Part shown: positions 55,597 through 63,924 of the stretch, one piece after another
Layout of the letters: each line of letters opens with the position of its first letter
How positions within the stretch are numbered: position 1 is the first letter of the stretch
Source: Pseudomonadota bacterium
Lineage (GTDB): Bacteria > Pseudomonadota > Gammaproteobacteria > Burkholderiales > Sulfuriferulaceae
DNA length: 64,000 nt
Assembly (NCBI GenBank): GCA_021795395.1
Contig: JAJYPN010000004.1
Location: forward strand, 1-64,000
Reading direction: 5' to 3'
The notes under the pieces: generated by a model
The model's database searches: none
The model's input: only the letters and a program-made list of their open reading frames with translations
Told to the model about the DNA's origin: nothing
Made by a program: the position numbers and the translations under genes

Positions 55597-56304
55597 ATGA
55601 ACGCCAGAGCCGATATTGCCGTTATCGATTACGGCATGGGTAATTTGCGCTCCGTCTCCAAAGCGCTCGAACATGTAGCGCCGGATGCCGTCGTCGCAGT
55701 CACCGCCGACGCCGCCATCATCCGCGACGCCGCTCGCGTCGTTTTCCCCGGCGTAGGCGCGATGGCGGAATGCATGCGCGAATTGCAGCAGCGTGGTCTG
55801 GTGGAGGCGGTGCGGGACGCAGCCGCCCGCAAACCGTTTCTGGGCATCTGTCTGGGGATGCAGATGCTGTTCGAGCATAGCGAAGAAGGCGATACGGCGG
55901 GATTGGGCATATTGCCCGGACGCGTGCGCCGGTTCGCCGACGAGGCCATGTACGACAACCGTAACGAACGCCTCAAGGTGCCGCACATGGGCTGGAACGA
56001 AGTGCATCAGGCGATGCCGCACCCGCTCTGGCACGGCATAGCCGATGAAGCACGATTTTATTTTGTCCACAGCTATTATGTCGAAGCAAGCGATCCGGCA
56101 ATGGTCAGCGGCTATAGTCTTTATCCTTTTCCGTTCACTTGCGCGATCGCGGCTGACAATATCTTCGCCGTACAATTCCACCCGGAAAAAAGCCAGGAGG
56201 CGGGATTGGCTTTGCTTGCCAATTTTACGATATGGAATGGTAAAATGGTTGCACCGAGCGACGCTATTGCGCAGCCCGGCCGCTCAGGGCTTATCACCTC
56301 TTAA
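55597..56304 (+). CDS. hisH: Imidazole glycerol phosphate synthase, glutaminase subunit HisH
   Basis: HisH releases ammonia from glutamine for HisF. The glutaminase triad is visible: cysteine in FLGICLGMQML, and histidine/glutamate in AVQFHPEKSQEAGL. The start is the ATG at 55597, one base after hisB stop; the track's earlier start lies inside hisB. At 235 residues it is about 20 longer than usual because of a C-terminal extension (NGKMVAPSDAIAQPGRSG) beyond the normal end near ANFTIWNGK. Confidence 0.95.
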   Translation: MNARADIAVIDYGMGNLRSVSKALEHVAPDAVVAVTADAAIIRDAARVVFPGVGAMAECMRELQQRGLVEAVRDAAARKPFLGICLGMQMLFEHSEEGDTAGLGILPGRVRRFADEAMYDNRNERLKVPHMGWNEVHQAMPHPLWHGIADEARFYFVHSYYVEASDPAMVSGYSLYPFPFTCAIAADNIFAVQFHPEKSQEAGLALLANFTIWNGKMVAPSDAIAQPGRSGLITS

Positions 56305-56339
56305 TAATTTATGTTGATTGATTTAGATATCTCGTTATC

Positions 56340-57077
56340 ATGCTGATCATCCCTGCTATCGACCTGAAAGACGGTCATTGTGTGCGTCTCAAACAAGGTT
56401 TGATGGAGCAATCCACCGTATTTTCGGAAAACCCCGCCGAAATGGCGCAGCAATGGCTGGCGCAGGGTGTGAGGCGGTTGCATCTGGTTGATCTCAATGG
56501 TGCTTTTGCCGGCAAGCCCGTCAATGGCAAGGCGATTCGCGACATAGTCGATGCCGTCGGTTCCGAAGTACCGGTGCAACTGGGCGGCGGCATACGCGAT
56601 CTCGATACGATAGCGCGGTATCTGGACAGCGGTGTGCGTTACGTCATTATCGGCACGGCGGCAGTTAAAACGCCGGGATTTCTGCATGACGCGTGCAATG
56701 CGTTTCCGGGGCAGATCATCGTCGGGCTCGATGCCAAGGATGGTAAGGTTGCGGTGAATGGCTGGTCAAAACTTACACATCACGACGTCATCGATCTGGC
56801 GCAAAAATTTCAGAATTATGGCGTGGAAGCAGTGATCTATACCGATATCGGCCGCGACGGCATGCTCTCGGGCGTCAATATAGAGGCGACGGTGACGCTG
56901 GCGCGCGCGATTACCATACCGGTCATAGCCAGCGGCGGCATTACCAATCTGGACGACGTGCGCAATTTGTGCGCCGTCGAGCATGAAGGCATCAGCGGCG
57001 CGATTACCGGACGGGCGATATACGAAGGCACGCTCGATTTTGCCGCAGCGCAGGCGCTCGCGGACGAGCTGACGTAA
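56340..57077 (+). CDS. hisA: Phosphoribosylformimino-5-aminoimidazole carboxamide ribotide isomerase HisA
   Basis: A (beta/alpha)8 Amadori isomerase, the fourth step of histidine synthesis. The 245-residue protein begins [19 protein letters not shown] (catalytic aspartate), has [45 protein letters not shown] (second catalytic aspartate) and [12 protein letters not shown]. Its stop overlaps the hisF start by one base. Confidence 0.97.
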   Translation: MLIIPAIDLKDGHCVRLKQGLMEQSTVFSENPAEMAQQWLAQGVRRLHLVDLNGAFAGKPVNGKAIRDIVDAVGSEVPVQLGGGIRDLDTIARYLDSGVRYVIIGTAAVKTPGFLHDACNAFPGQIIVGLDAKDGKVAVNGWSKLTHHDVIDLAQKFQNYGVEAVIYTDIGRDGMLSGVNIEATVTLARAITIPVIASGGITNLDDVRNLCAVEHEGISGAITGRAIYEGTLDFAAAQALADELT

Positions 57078-57838
57078 TGGGACTGGCCAGACGCATCATT
57101 CCATGTCTTGACGTCAGCGCCGGCCGCGTCGTCAAGGGGGTGCATTTCGCTGGTTTGCGCGATGCGGGCGATCCGGTGGAAATAGCCCGGCGCTACGACC
57201 GTGAAGGAGCGGACGAACTGGCGTTTCTGGATATTACAGCCAGTATCGAGCAGCGCGATCTGATCCTGCCCATCATAGAGGCCGTTGCCGCCGAAGTGTT
57301 CATTCCCTTGACGGTGGGCGGCGGAGTGCGCGAAGTGAACGATGTGCGCCGACTGCTCAATGCCGGCGCCGACAAGGTCAGCATTAATACCACGGCGGTG
57401 ACAAATCCGCGGATCGTCGCCGATGCCGCCGCACGCTTCGGATCGCAGTGCATAGTCGTCGCGATCGACGCCAAAACGAACGGGAACGGCAGCTGGGAAG
57501 TATTCATACACGGCGGCCGCACCGCTACCGGGCTCGATGCGATCGACTGGGCGGTCAAAATGCAGGCATTGGGAGCGGGAGAAATTCTGCTGACCAGCAT
57601 TGATCGCGACGGCACCAAAAGCGGCTTCAACATTCCGCTGACCAGCGCCGTCGCCGAAGCCGTCGGCATACCGGTCATCGCCAGCGGCGGCGTGGGCGAT
57701 CTGCAACATCTGTCCGACGGCATATTGTTGGGTGGAGCCGATGCCGTACTGGCTGCCAGCATCTTTCATTTCGGCGAATACACGATACACGATGCCAAGG
57801 CGCACATGAGGCGAAACGGAATAGAGGTGAGGCAATGA
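57077..57838 (+). CDS. hisF: Imidazole glycerol phosphate synthase, cyclase subunit HisF
   Basis: HisF uses ammonia from HisH to form imidazoleglycerol phosphate and AICAR. The 253-residue barrel has [19 protein letters not shown] (catalytic aspartate), [40 protein letters not shown] (shown in part), [14 protein letters not shown] (second catalytic aspartate) and [13 protein letters not shown]. It overlaps hisA and hisI, so the operon is tightly coupled. Confidence 0.97.
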   Translation: MGLARRIIPCLDVSAGRVVKGVHFAGLRDAGDPVEIARRYDREGADELAFLDITASIEQRDLILPIIEAVAAEVFIPLTVGGGVREVNDVRRLLNAGADKVSINTTAVTNPRIVADAAARFGSQCIVVAIDAKTNGNGSWEVFIHGGRTATGLDAIDWAVKMQALGAGEILLTSIDRDGTKSGFNIPLTSAVAEAVGIPVIASGGVGDLQHLSDGILLGGADAVLAASIFHFGEYTIHDAKAHMRRNGIEVRQ

Positions 57839-58233
57839 CGGTGCAGGAACATCATTGGCTCAGCAAGATCAACTGGTCGGATATCGGTCTGGTGAACGTG
57901 ATCACCCAGGATGTGCATACCAATGCCGTATTGATGGTGGCTTGGATGAACCGTGATGCGCTGAAACGGACAGTGGTTTCGGGCGAGGCCGTATACTGGT
58001 CGCGTTCGCGGAAAAAGCTCTGGCACAAAGGGGAAGAATCCGGCCATATCCAGAAAGTCCACGAGATTCGCCTCGATTGCGACGGCGATGTGATTTTGCT
58101 GAAAGTTGAACAAGTAGGCGGTATTAGCTGTCATACTGGTCGTCACGATTGCTTTTTCCAGAAACTGGAAAATAACGAATGGATCGTCACGGAACCGGTG
58201 CTGAAAAACCCGGAAGAAATTTATAAATCATGA
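57835..58233 (+). CDS. hisI: Phosphoribosyl-AMP cyclohydrolase HisI
   Basis: HisI opens the adenine ring of phosphoribosyl-AMP at a zinc centre. The 132-residue monofunctional protein has [28 protein letters not shown], and the metal ligands in [10 protein letters not shown] and [13 protein letters not shown]. It overlaps hisF and hisE by four bases each; HisE is a separate gene, unlike the fused enterobacterial form. Confidence 0.97.
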   Translation: MTVQEHHWLSKINWSDIGLVNVITQDVHTNAVLMVAWMNRDALKRTVVSGEAVYWSRSRKKLWHKGEESGHIQKVHEIRLDCDGDVILLKVEQVGGISCHTGRHDCFFQKLENNEWIVTEPVLKNPEEIYKS

Positions 58234-58553
58234 ACGATATACTGGACAGGCTGGGCGCTATATTGATTGCGCGTAAATCCGCAGCGGCAGATTCGTCCTA
58301 CGTCGCCAGTCTGTATGCAAAAGGCCTGGACAGCATACTTAAAAAAATCGCCGAGGAAGCCGCCGAAACCATCATGGCGGCCAAGGACGGCGATAATGAA
58401 AAGATCGTGTACGAAATGGCGGATCTGTGGTTCCATGGCATGATACTGTTGGCGGATCGCGGACTCAGTCCACGGGATGTATTGAACGAGCTTGTCCGGC
58501 GCGAAGGCATATCCGGCCATAGCGAAAAAGCCAGTCGCAAGGATGTGACATGA
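58230..58553 (+). CDS. hisE: Phosphoribosyl-ATP pyrophosphatase HisE
   Basis: HisE hydrolyses phosphoribosyl-ATP to phosphoribosyl-AMP. The 107-residue all-helical protein has the MazG-like motif [18 protein letters not shown] and [18 protein letters not shown] with the metal-binding acidic residues. It overlaps both hisI and hinT by four bases. Confidence 0.96.
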   Translation: MNDILDRLGAILIARKSAAADSSYVASLYAKGLDSILKKIAEEAAETIMAAKDGDNEKIVYEMADLWFHGMILLADRGLSPRDVLNELVRREGISGHSEKASRKDVT

Positions 58554-58885
58554 ACGAATGCGTATTTTGTAAAATCGTCGACGGCGAATTGCCGAGCAGA
58601 AAAGTTTATGAAGACGAAGAGATATTGGCTTTTCACGATATCAGCCCGCTGGCGGCAGTACATGTTTTGATCATTCCAAAAATACATATCACTTCGCTGG
58701 CGGATTGTACTTCGAAACATCAGGATTTGCTGGGCCGGATGTTGTTGCTTGCACCGCGACTGGCTAAAGAGCACGGTCTGGATACCGGCTTTCGCACCAT
58801 TATCAATACCGGGCGCGGCGGCGGACAAACCGTATTCCATTTGCATATAAACATGTTCGGCGGTGACAGGCCGGCGCAAGCTTAA
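58550..58885 (+). CDS. hinT: HIT family nucleotide hydrolase (HinT-like) with altered triad
   Basis: A histidine triad protein that in related bacteria hydrolyses nucleoside phosphoramidates. The 111-residue protein has the family start [34 protein letters not shown] and [11 protein letters not shown]. The triad reads HLHIN instead of the usual H-x-H-x-H: codons CAT TTG CAT ATA AAC, so the third histidine is asparagine. The nucleophile histidine (second) is kept. Activity may be changed. It follows hisE in the usual betaproteobacterial order and precedes tatA. Confidence 0.92.
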   Translation: MNECVFCKIVDGELPSRKVYEDEEILAFHDISPLAAVHVLIIPKIHITSLADCTSKHQDLLGRMLLLAPRLAKEHGLDTGFRTIINTGRGGGQTVFHLHINMFGGDRPAQA

Positions 58886-58899
58886 TCGAAGGAGGCATC

Positions 58900-59112
58900 A
58901 TGGGCAGCTTCAGCATATGGCATTGGTTAATCGTTTTGGTGATCGTACTGGTCATATTCGGTACGAAGAAATTACGCAATATCGGCGGTGACCTCGGCGG
59001 CGCAGTCAAGAATTTCAAGGAAGCCATGAAAGAAGGCGAAGCTGGCCGGCTCGAAGAACAAAAAGCCCCGCATACAATGGAAGGCGAAGTCAAAGAAAAA
59101 ACCAGGGTATAA
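58900..59112 (+). CDS. tatA: Sec-independent protein translocase TatA
   Basis: The pore-forming subunit of twin-arginine translocation. The 70-residue protein has the N-terminal helix [21 protein letters not shown], the FG hinge and the amphipathic helix with [15 protein letters not shown], then a charged tail. A strong ribosome binding site (AAGGAGG) precedes the ATG. It is followed after two bases by tatB. Confidence 0.97.
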   Translation: MGSFSIWHWLIVLVIVLVIFGTKKLRNIGGDLGGAVKNFKEAMKEGEAGRLEEQKAPHTMEGEVKEKTRV

Positions 59113-59114
59113 CC

Positions 59115-59594
59115 ATGTTCGGTGTGGGGTTTTCAGAACTGTTGCTGATAGGGGTAGTCGCTCTGATCGTGATCGGTCCGGAGCGTTTGCCCAAAGTTGC
59201 CAGAACTGCCGGATTGCTGCTTGGCCGGATGCAGCGTTATGTGGCGACGGTGAAGGCCGACATCGCGCAGGAAATCCAACTCGAAGAATTGCATCGAGCG
59301 AGCGCGGCGCTCAAGGAAAGCATGCAGACGACGCGGCAGGATATCGGTAGCGCCATCAGCGATCTGCATCAAACTATCCATACTGGCCGCTCCGCCGAGA
59401 ATATGGAAGCATCCGATACGCTATTTCCAGTCAACAGTACGGCAGTGGATGGCGACGCGGAAGAAAGCAGGCAAATCGAACTGCCGCTGGAGACGCCGGT
59501 CAATGCGTCTGCCAACGCCGAAGCGCCGACGGTAACACGTTCGTCTGCGGGAGAGTCGCCCGGCCATACCGATAAGGCGTCTCCTCACGCATGA
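59115..59594 (+). CDS. tatB: Sec-independent protein translocase TatB
   Basis: TatB docks with TatC and receives the folded substrate. The 159-residue protein begins MFGVGFSELLLIGVVALIVIG with the characteristic glutamate, PERLPKVARTAG hinge, a long amphipathic helix and a variable acidic tail. It overlaps tatC by four bases. Confidence 0.96.
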   Translation: MFGVGFSELLLIGVVALIVIGPERLPKVARTAGLLLGRMQRYVATVKADIAQEIQLEELHRASAALKESMQTTRQDIGSAISDLHQTIHTGRSAENMEASDTLFPVNSTAVDGDAEESRQIELPLETPVNASANAEAPTVTRSSAGESPGHTDKASPHA

Positions 59595-60397
59595 GCGATT
59601 CCGAACTGCAAGACAGCTTTATTTCCCATCTGGTCGAATTACGTAACCGCTTGTTGCGTGCGATATTGGCGGTAGTCATCGTATTTCTGGGTTTGTTTCA
59701 TTGGGCCAATCATCTTTATAGCCTATTGGCCCGCCCGTTATTGCGGGCATTGCCGAAAGGCGGCCAACTTATCGCCACCGAAGTGACGGCGCCATTTTTC
59801 GTTCCGCTAAAAGTCACCATGATGGCGGCTTTTCTTATTGCGTTGCCGTATGTTCTTTACCAAATATGGGCGTTTATAGCTCCGGGTTTATACGCCCACG
59901 AAAAGAAGTTGGGCATACCCTTGATCATTGCCAGTGTGATATTGTTCTTTTGCGGCATGTCCTTCGCCTATTTTCTGGTATTTCCCATCGTTTTCGGCTT
60001 CATCACCGGCGTTGCGCCCGCAGGGGTGGCAGTCATGACCGACATCAGCAAATATCTCGATTTCGTCCTTACCATGTTTCTGGCATTCGGCATCACGTTC
60101 GAAGTGCCGGTCGTCGTGGTACTGCTCGTTAAAGCCGGACTTGTCAGCGTCGCAAAACTGCGCGAAGTGCGGCCTTACGTCATTGTCGGTGCGTTTATCG
60201 TCGGCGCCATTTTCACTCCGCCCGATGTCGTTTCGCAAACCATGCTGGCGTTGCCGCTATGGCTATTGTATGAAGGAGGGATAATAGTCGCGAGTCTGGT
60301 AAGCCGTACTGTGCCGATAGAAGACGATTATCGGCCGCTCACCGACGCGGAAATGGCAAGCGAGCTCGATAAAAGCGAACATCCTCCCGGAAATTGA
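59591..60397 (+). CDS. tatC: Sec-independent protein translocase TatC
   Basis: TatC is the six-helix receptor that binds the twin-arginine signal peptide. The 268-residue protein has FISHLVELRNRLLRA (signal-peptide binding N-terminus), LYQIWAFIAPGLYAHEK, and FGITFEVPVVVVLLVKAGLV. It ends the his-hinT-tat gene run; the next gene is on the opposite strand after 145 bases. Confidence 0.97.
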   Translation: MSDSELQDSFISHLVELRNRLLRAILAVVIVFLGLFHWANHLYSLLARPLLRALPKGGQLIATEVTAPFFVPLKVTMMAAFLIALPYVLYQIWAFIAPGLYAHEKKLGIPLIIASVILFFCGMSFAYFLVFPIVFGFITGVAPAGVAVMTDISKYLDFVLTMFLAFGITFEVPVVVVLLVKAGLVSVAKLREVRPYVIVGAFIVGAIFTPPDVVSQTMLALPLWLLYEGGIIVASLVSRTVPIEDDYRPLTDAEMASELDKSEHPPGN

Positions 60398-60446
60398 ATC
60401 ATGGCATTTATCCTGCCCGAGGACGATTCATCAGCGTAACAAATTC

Positions 60447-60543
60447 GCCGGCTGTTGATACTGCATAGTGGGCGAACGCTGGCTTCTTACAAGGATGGAT
60501 TCCCACGCTTGACTGATTGGAGCCGGGTGTGACTACAGCCGGC
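60447..60543. other. Widely spaced 9-bp inverted repeat after tatC
   Basis: GCCGGCTGT (60447-60455) and ACAGCCGGC (60535-60543) are perfect inverted copies 79 bases apart, spanning the gap between tatC and the convergent DUF2288 gene. They could fold into a terminator-like stem, but the loop is long and there is no T-run. Confidence 0.25.
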
Positions 60544-60845
60544 TAGTGAGCGCGTTCCTGAACCAATATCCACGGCGCAAGGACTACCGTCCAGATAGCC
60601 GGTTTGCGCGTTTGCCAGTCGGCGGCTGTCGCGTCTTCGAGTTTGGCGATCTGGCCGTTCAACATCCAGTTTTTTACCGTTTCTGTGTGATCGCAGGCGA
60701 TATGGGCCGCCACATCGATCAAATCCAGCTGGCTATCGACGCGGATCAGTTGCCCCTTGGCGAAAAAAACCTCCAATTCAGTCCAGTCGGCTTTGGCGGT
60801 TTCGGTATTGAGTTTGGCGTGCATCAACTCCAGGGATGCGGTCAT
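60543..60845 (-). CDS. DUF2288 domain-containing protein
   Basis: A 100-residue protein of the DUF2288 family, whose function is unknown. It shows LHAKLNTETAKADWTELEVFFAKGQLI in part, VDSQLDLIDVAAHIACD and AIWTVVLAPWILVQERA, typical of that family, with no transmembrane helix or signal peptide. It lies 9 bases after rmuC on the same strand, so they probably share a transcript. No function is suggested by the context. Confidence 0.85.
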   Translation of the reverse strand: MTASLELMHAKLNTETAKADWTELEVFFAKGQLIRVDSQLDLIDVAAHIACDHTETVKNWMLNGQIAKLEDATAADWQTRKPAIWTVVLAPWILVQERAH

Positions 60846-60854
60846 CGGGGTTCC

Positions 60855-62309
60855 TTATTCTTCGTCCGGCAGCAAGGATGGCGCCGGACGCAGCTGTTCC
60901 AGATCGACGGATTCGATCTGGCTGAATCGCCGGCTGATTTTCTGGCTGGTAGTATGAACTTCAGCGGCGTCCTCGTGGGCTTGGCGGATATGGTCGGCCA
61001 GTTTTTTCATACGCAGGTCGAAACGGCTGAATTCCTTGCCCAGTTTGGAGAGTTCGTCTTTGATGATGTGTACCTGGCGGCGGGTTTCCACGTCCTTGAT
61101 GACAGCGCGAGCGGTATTGAGCACCGCCATCAGCGTCGTTGGCGAGACGATCCATACGCGGCGGTTCATGGCGTATTCGACAATATCGGCATGATAGGCA
61201 TGAATTTCCGCGAACACGGCTTCGGCGGGGATGAACATCACTGCTCCGTCGGAAGTTTCGCCTTCGATGATGTATTTGGACGCAATATCGTCGACGTGTT
61301 TTTTGATGTCGGCCTTGAATGCGCGCGTCGCCAGGGCGCGTTCGGATTCGGTGCTTTCGCGATTGCACATGCGATGATAATTTTCCAGAGGAAATTTGGC
61401 GTCGACCGATACTCGACAGGTAGGTTCAGGGAGCACGAGCACGCAATCGACGCGGCTGCCGTTCGACAGGCTTGCCTGAAATACGTAGGCATCGGGCGGC
61501 AGGATATTGCGCACCAGGCCTTCAAGCTGGACTTCGCCGAAGGCGCCGCGCGAGCGTTTGTCTCCCAGCAGAGCTTGCAGCGTGACGACATTGGTGGTGA
61601 GTCCGTCGATTTTTTTTTGCGCTTCGTCGATGGTGGCGAGGCGCGCCATGACGCTGGTAAAGGTTTCATTGGTTTTTTTAAAGCCATCGTCCAGCCGTTC
61701 GGCGACTTTGGCGGAGATTTCCGCCAGCCGGTTGTCTACGCCTTTGGCCAGCGATTCGACAGAGGCGGAAAGTTGGCCGCCTGCCTGCTGCATCGTAGTC
61801 TGTATCAATGCTTGTTCTGCGCGTCCTTGTTCTGCCAGTGTCTGCAAGGTCTTGCCGAGGAATTCGGATTGTGCGTTATGCAAGGAAGCGGCAAATTCCG
61901 TCAGCTGGGCATTGAGTGTGACACGGCTATTGGCCAGTTCGCTGGCCTGCGATTGCGTCAGGGCATGGATAGCCGTATGCATGGCTTCGCGGTTGGCTGC
62001 CAACTGCGTGGATTGCTCCAGTTGCAAGGCTTGTACCGCGCTACGGGTACCTGCGAGTTCGTTGCCCACCAAAGTGCGCAATCGTTCGGAGACATCCGTC
62101 AACGCGGCTTGGATACGGTCGGATTGCGTACTCAAGCCCAGATGCAAGTCGCTTAACATCGCCCGATGACGTGGTTCCATGCCCGAGTCGAGGCGCTGTG
62201 GAAGCTCCGCGAGCGTTGTTTGCAAGGAAGCGATACGCAAAATCAGCCAGACCAGAATGCCGATGACGATGACGATGGCAACGGCGATAAACGTGTAAAA
62301 CAGAGGCAT
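60855..62309 (-). CDS. rmuC: DNA recombination protein RmuC
   Basis: RmuC limits inversions at short inverted repeats and has a PD-(D/E)xK nuclease-like domain. The 484-residue protein has an N-terminal membrane helix (FYTFIAVAIVIVIGILVWLILRI), a long coiled coil (about 30-220), then the conserved domain with RGAFGEVQLEGLVRNILP, RVDCVLVLPEP, VDAKFPLENYHRM, and VWIVSPTTLMAVLNTARAV. Length and order match the family. DUF2288 lies just downstream. Confidence 0.95.
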   Translation of the reverse strand: MPLFYTFIAVAIVIVIGILVWLILRIASLQTTLAELPQRLDSGMEPRHRAMLSDLHLGLSTQSDRIQAALTDVSERLRTLVGNELAGTRSAVQALQLEQSTQLAANREAMHTAIHALTQSQASELANSRVTLNAQLTEFAASLHNAQSEFLGKTLQTLAEQGRAEQALIQTTMQQAGGQLSASVESLAKGVDNRLAEISAKVAERLDDGFKKTNETFTSVMARLATIDEAQKKIDGLTTNVVTLQALLGDKRSRGAFGEVQLEGLVRNILPPDAYVFQASLSNGSRVDCVLVLPEPTCRVSVDAKFPLENYHRMCNRESTESERALATRAFKADIKKHVDDIASKYIIEGETSDGAVMFIPAEAVFAEIHAYHADIVEYAMNRRVWIVSPTTLMAVLNTARAVIKDVETRRQVHIIKDELSKLGKEFSRFDLRMKKLADHIRQAHEDAAEVHTTSQKISRRFSQIESVDLEQLRPAPSLLPDEE

Positions 62310-62429
62310 TTAGGATGGCGGCGACCGAAAATATGATTCGGATATTTTACCTTATAAGGACACCTGAGGGTGGTTTTACAGTCTCGTCATTGCCGGTTTA
62401 TGCATCGTATCGCAAACGGGGCTGGCAGA

Positions 62430-62759
62430 TCAATGGGTAAATCCTTGCCCTTTACCTTTCGGATCGGTGCCGTCGAAAGGGTCGACGAGCTGGATAGCCT
62501 GAGTGTTCCCCCAAGCTTCCAGATCTTCGACTTCTACGCCCAGCCAAAAAAAATCGCCAGCGGAATCGTTGCTGCTGCCGCCTACTATTCGCTGATCGTC
62601 TTCCAGCAGAATATGCTGCGAGTATTCATGCGCATCGTCTTTATTACGAAATATCTTCCATAATACAATGCGTTCCTTTTGAGGGTCTTCAGGTAAATTT
62701 CTGGATTGGCTCAAAAGCTGATCGATGTTTACGTTCTTGCCCGATGATTTCGTAGTCAT
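62430..62759 (-). CDS. Uncharacterised 109-residue protein
   Basis: I do not recognise a family. From the ATG at 62759, preceded by an excellent GGAGG, the protein is 109 residues, hydrophilic and acidic, without a signal peptide or membrane helix. Short recognisable stretches are RIVLWKIFRNKDDAHEYSQHIL and FDGTDPKGKGQGF near the C-terminus. The track's start at 62825 adds 22 residues upstream of the ribosome binding site. It stands alone between rmuC and another small gene. Confidence 0.7.
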   Translation of the reverse strand: MTTKSSGKNVNIDQLLSQSRNLPEDPQKERIVLWKIFRNKDDAHEYSQHILLEDDQRIVGGSSNDSAGDFFWLGVEVEDLEAWGNTQAIQLVDPFDGTDPKGKGQGFTH

Positions 62760-63012
62760 AAAACCTCCATGAGAGACACGCGTAAAACGCGAACTTTTAC
62801 CATGCTGCGATCGGGTGGTTATCAAGCATCGACCGCCAGCACTATGGTATGAGAATTGCTGTATGTAAGCGAAAATCGTGTAATTTCATTTACCATTGCA
62901 ACTCGATGAGTAATCACATTTGTTAATCAATATGATACAGAGTCACACTTATGATGCAAAGAGGTTTGTGAGAGTAGGGTATGTAAGATAAACCCTGGAT
63001 AGGCTAATCGGC

Positions 63013-63384
63013 TTATACGATTTTGCAAGGGATCTCTGCATTGTCGTCAGTTTTATAAACCGCGCATAAGCGATGATAACCGTCAGCGATGATTACCACT
63101 CCGTTCGATGGATCGCGGACAAGCAATAAGGGCGACAAGGATATTCCATGGCGGATTTTTTTTCGGTCGGCTTCGACTTCGGTATTGCTGATCCCGAGTA
63201 ATGAAAGCCTGCTTGCCCTGAAAATGTCCTTGGCCTTGAAACGTTGCATGGAAGCTTGCTGCAGCTTCTGGACAATGCCGGTTACCGCATCCGGTTCATA
63301 GATTAAGCTTAGATACGAAGCCGCAGAAGGGTAATCGTGTTCGTCAGGCAGATCCAGCCATTTGATTTTATTATTCTTGCTCAT
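63013..63384 (-). CDS. ParB/sulfiredoxin-like small protein, uncharacterised
   Basis: A 123-residue soluble protein. The C-terminal half has the pattern of a ParB/Srx-like fold: ISLSPLLLVRDPSNGVVIIADGYHRLCAVY, where the DGYHR element resembles the DGxHR signature of ParB-like nucleotide-binding domains. It has no DNA-binding helix-turn-helix and no partner gene for partition, so a plasmid-segregation role is not supported. The start ATG at 63384 is preceded by GAG-rich sequence (ATGAGGATC lies on the other strand). Confidence 0.65.
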   Translation of the reverse strand: MSKNNKIKWLDLPDEHDYPSAASYLSLIYEPDAVTGIVQKLQQASMQRFKAKDIFRASRLSLLGISNTEVEADRKKIRHGISLSPLLLVRDPSNGVVIIADGYHRLCAVYKTDDNAEIPCKIV

Positions 63385-63422
63385 GAGGATCTATCTCGCG
63401 AAAAAAGAAGTGCTGGATGTGT

Positions 63423-63450
63423 CGAATTCCCGATAGTAACCGGGAATTCG
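63423..63450. terminator. Hairpin downstream of the PRC-barrel gene
   Basis: A perfect 10-bp stem CGAATTCCCG/CGGGAATTCG with an 8-base loop lies 10 bases past the stop codon of the minus-strand PRC-barrel gene. A T-rich run follows only after about 15 bases, so it is a terminator or 3'-stabilising stem of uncertain strength. Confidence 0.5.
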
Positions 63451-63459
63451 GGTTGTCGA

Positions 63460-63870
63460 TTATTGGTGAGCGTATTTGAACTCCGGCAATGCTTTCAATG
63501 CGGATTTGGTTGCACCCGGCAACAACAATTTGTTTCCCTTGGTACGCAGATGATTAAATGGAATCAAAACGCTGTGGCGGTCCATGCCGAGAAAGCCGCC
63601 AACGCCGATTACTGCATACGATACGGATTTTTCCGGAGAAACGATAATATCTTCGATCACTCCGATTTTTTTGTTGTCGTCGTTGTAGACGGCTTTGTGC
63701 AGAATTCTTTTTTCAGCACTCCATCCCAGTGCGGCTATTTTCGATTCTTCTATTGAAATTCCTATGGTTTCGGTACCTGCGACAGCCGCTGTGTTGGAGG
63801 CGGCGTATGCCAAGCTTGCCGTATTCATGACGGAACCCAGAACAATAACTGCGACAAATTTCAACTTCAT
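63460..63870 (-). CDS. Secreted PRC-barrel domain protein
   Basis: A 136-residue protein with a signal peptide (KFVAVIVLGSVMNTASLAYA, cleavage near AYA/ASN) and one PRC-barrel domain: ALGWSAEKRILHKAVYNDDNKKIGVIEDIIV, YAVIGVGGFLGMDRHSVLIPF and HLRTKGNKLLLPGATKSAL (each quoted in part). PRC barrels occur in RimM and photosynthetic reaction centres; periplasmic single-domain forms are common in proteobacteria and often stress-related. The function is unknown. A GGAG-type ribosome binding site (AAGGAGATGCAAC) precedes the ATG. Confidence 0.82.
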   Translation of the reverse strand: MKLKFVAVIVLGSVMNTASLAYAASNTAAVAGTETIGISIEESKIAALGWSAEKRILHKAVYNDDNKKIGVIEDIIVSPEKSVSYAVIGVGGFLGMDRHSVLIPFNHLRTKGNKLLLPGATKSALKALPEFKYAHQ

Positions 63871-63924
63871 GTTGCATCTCCTTGATTAAAAAACAAATTA
63901 ATATTCGATGGCGATGATGACAGC

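Noticed and set aside
60546-62156. 536-codon plus-strand ORF
   Set aside because: It is the antisense shadow of rmuC and DUF2288, which both have clear family motifs.
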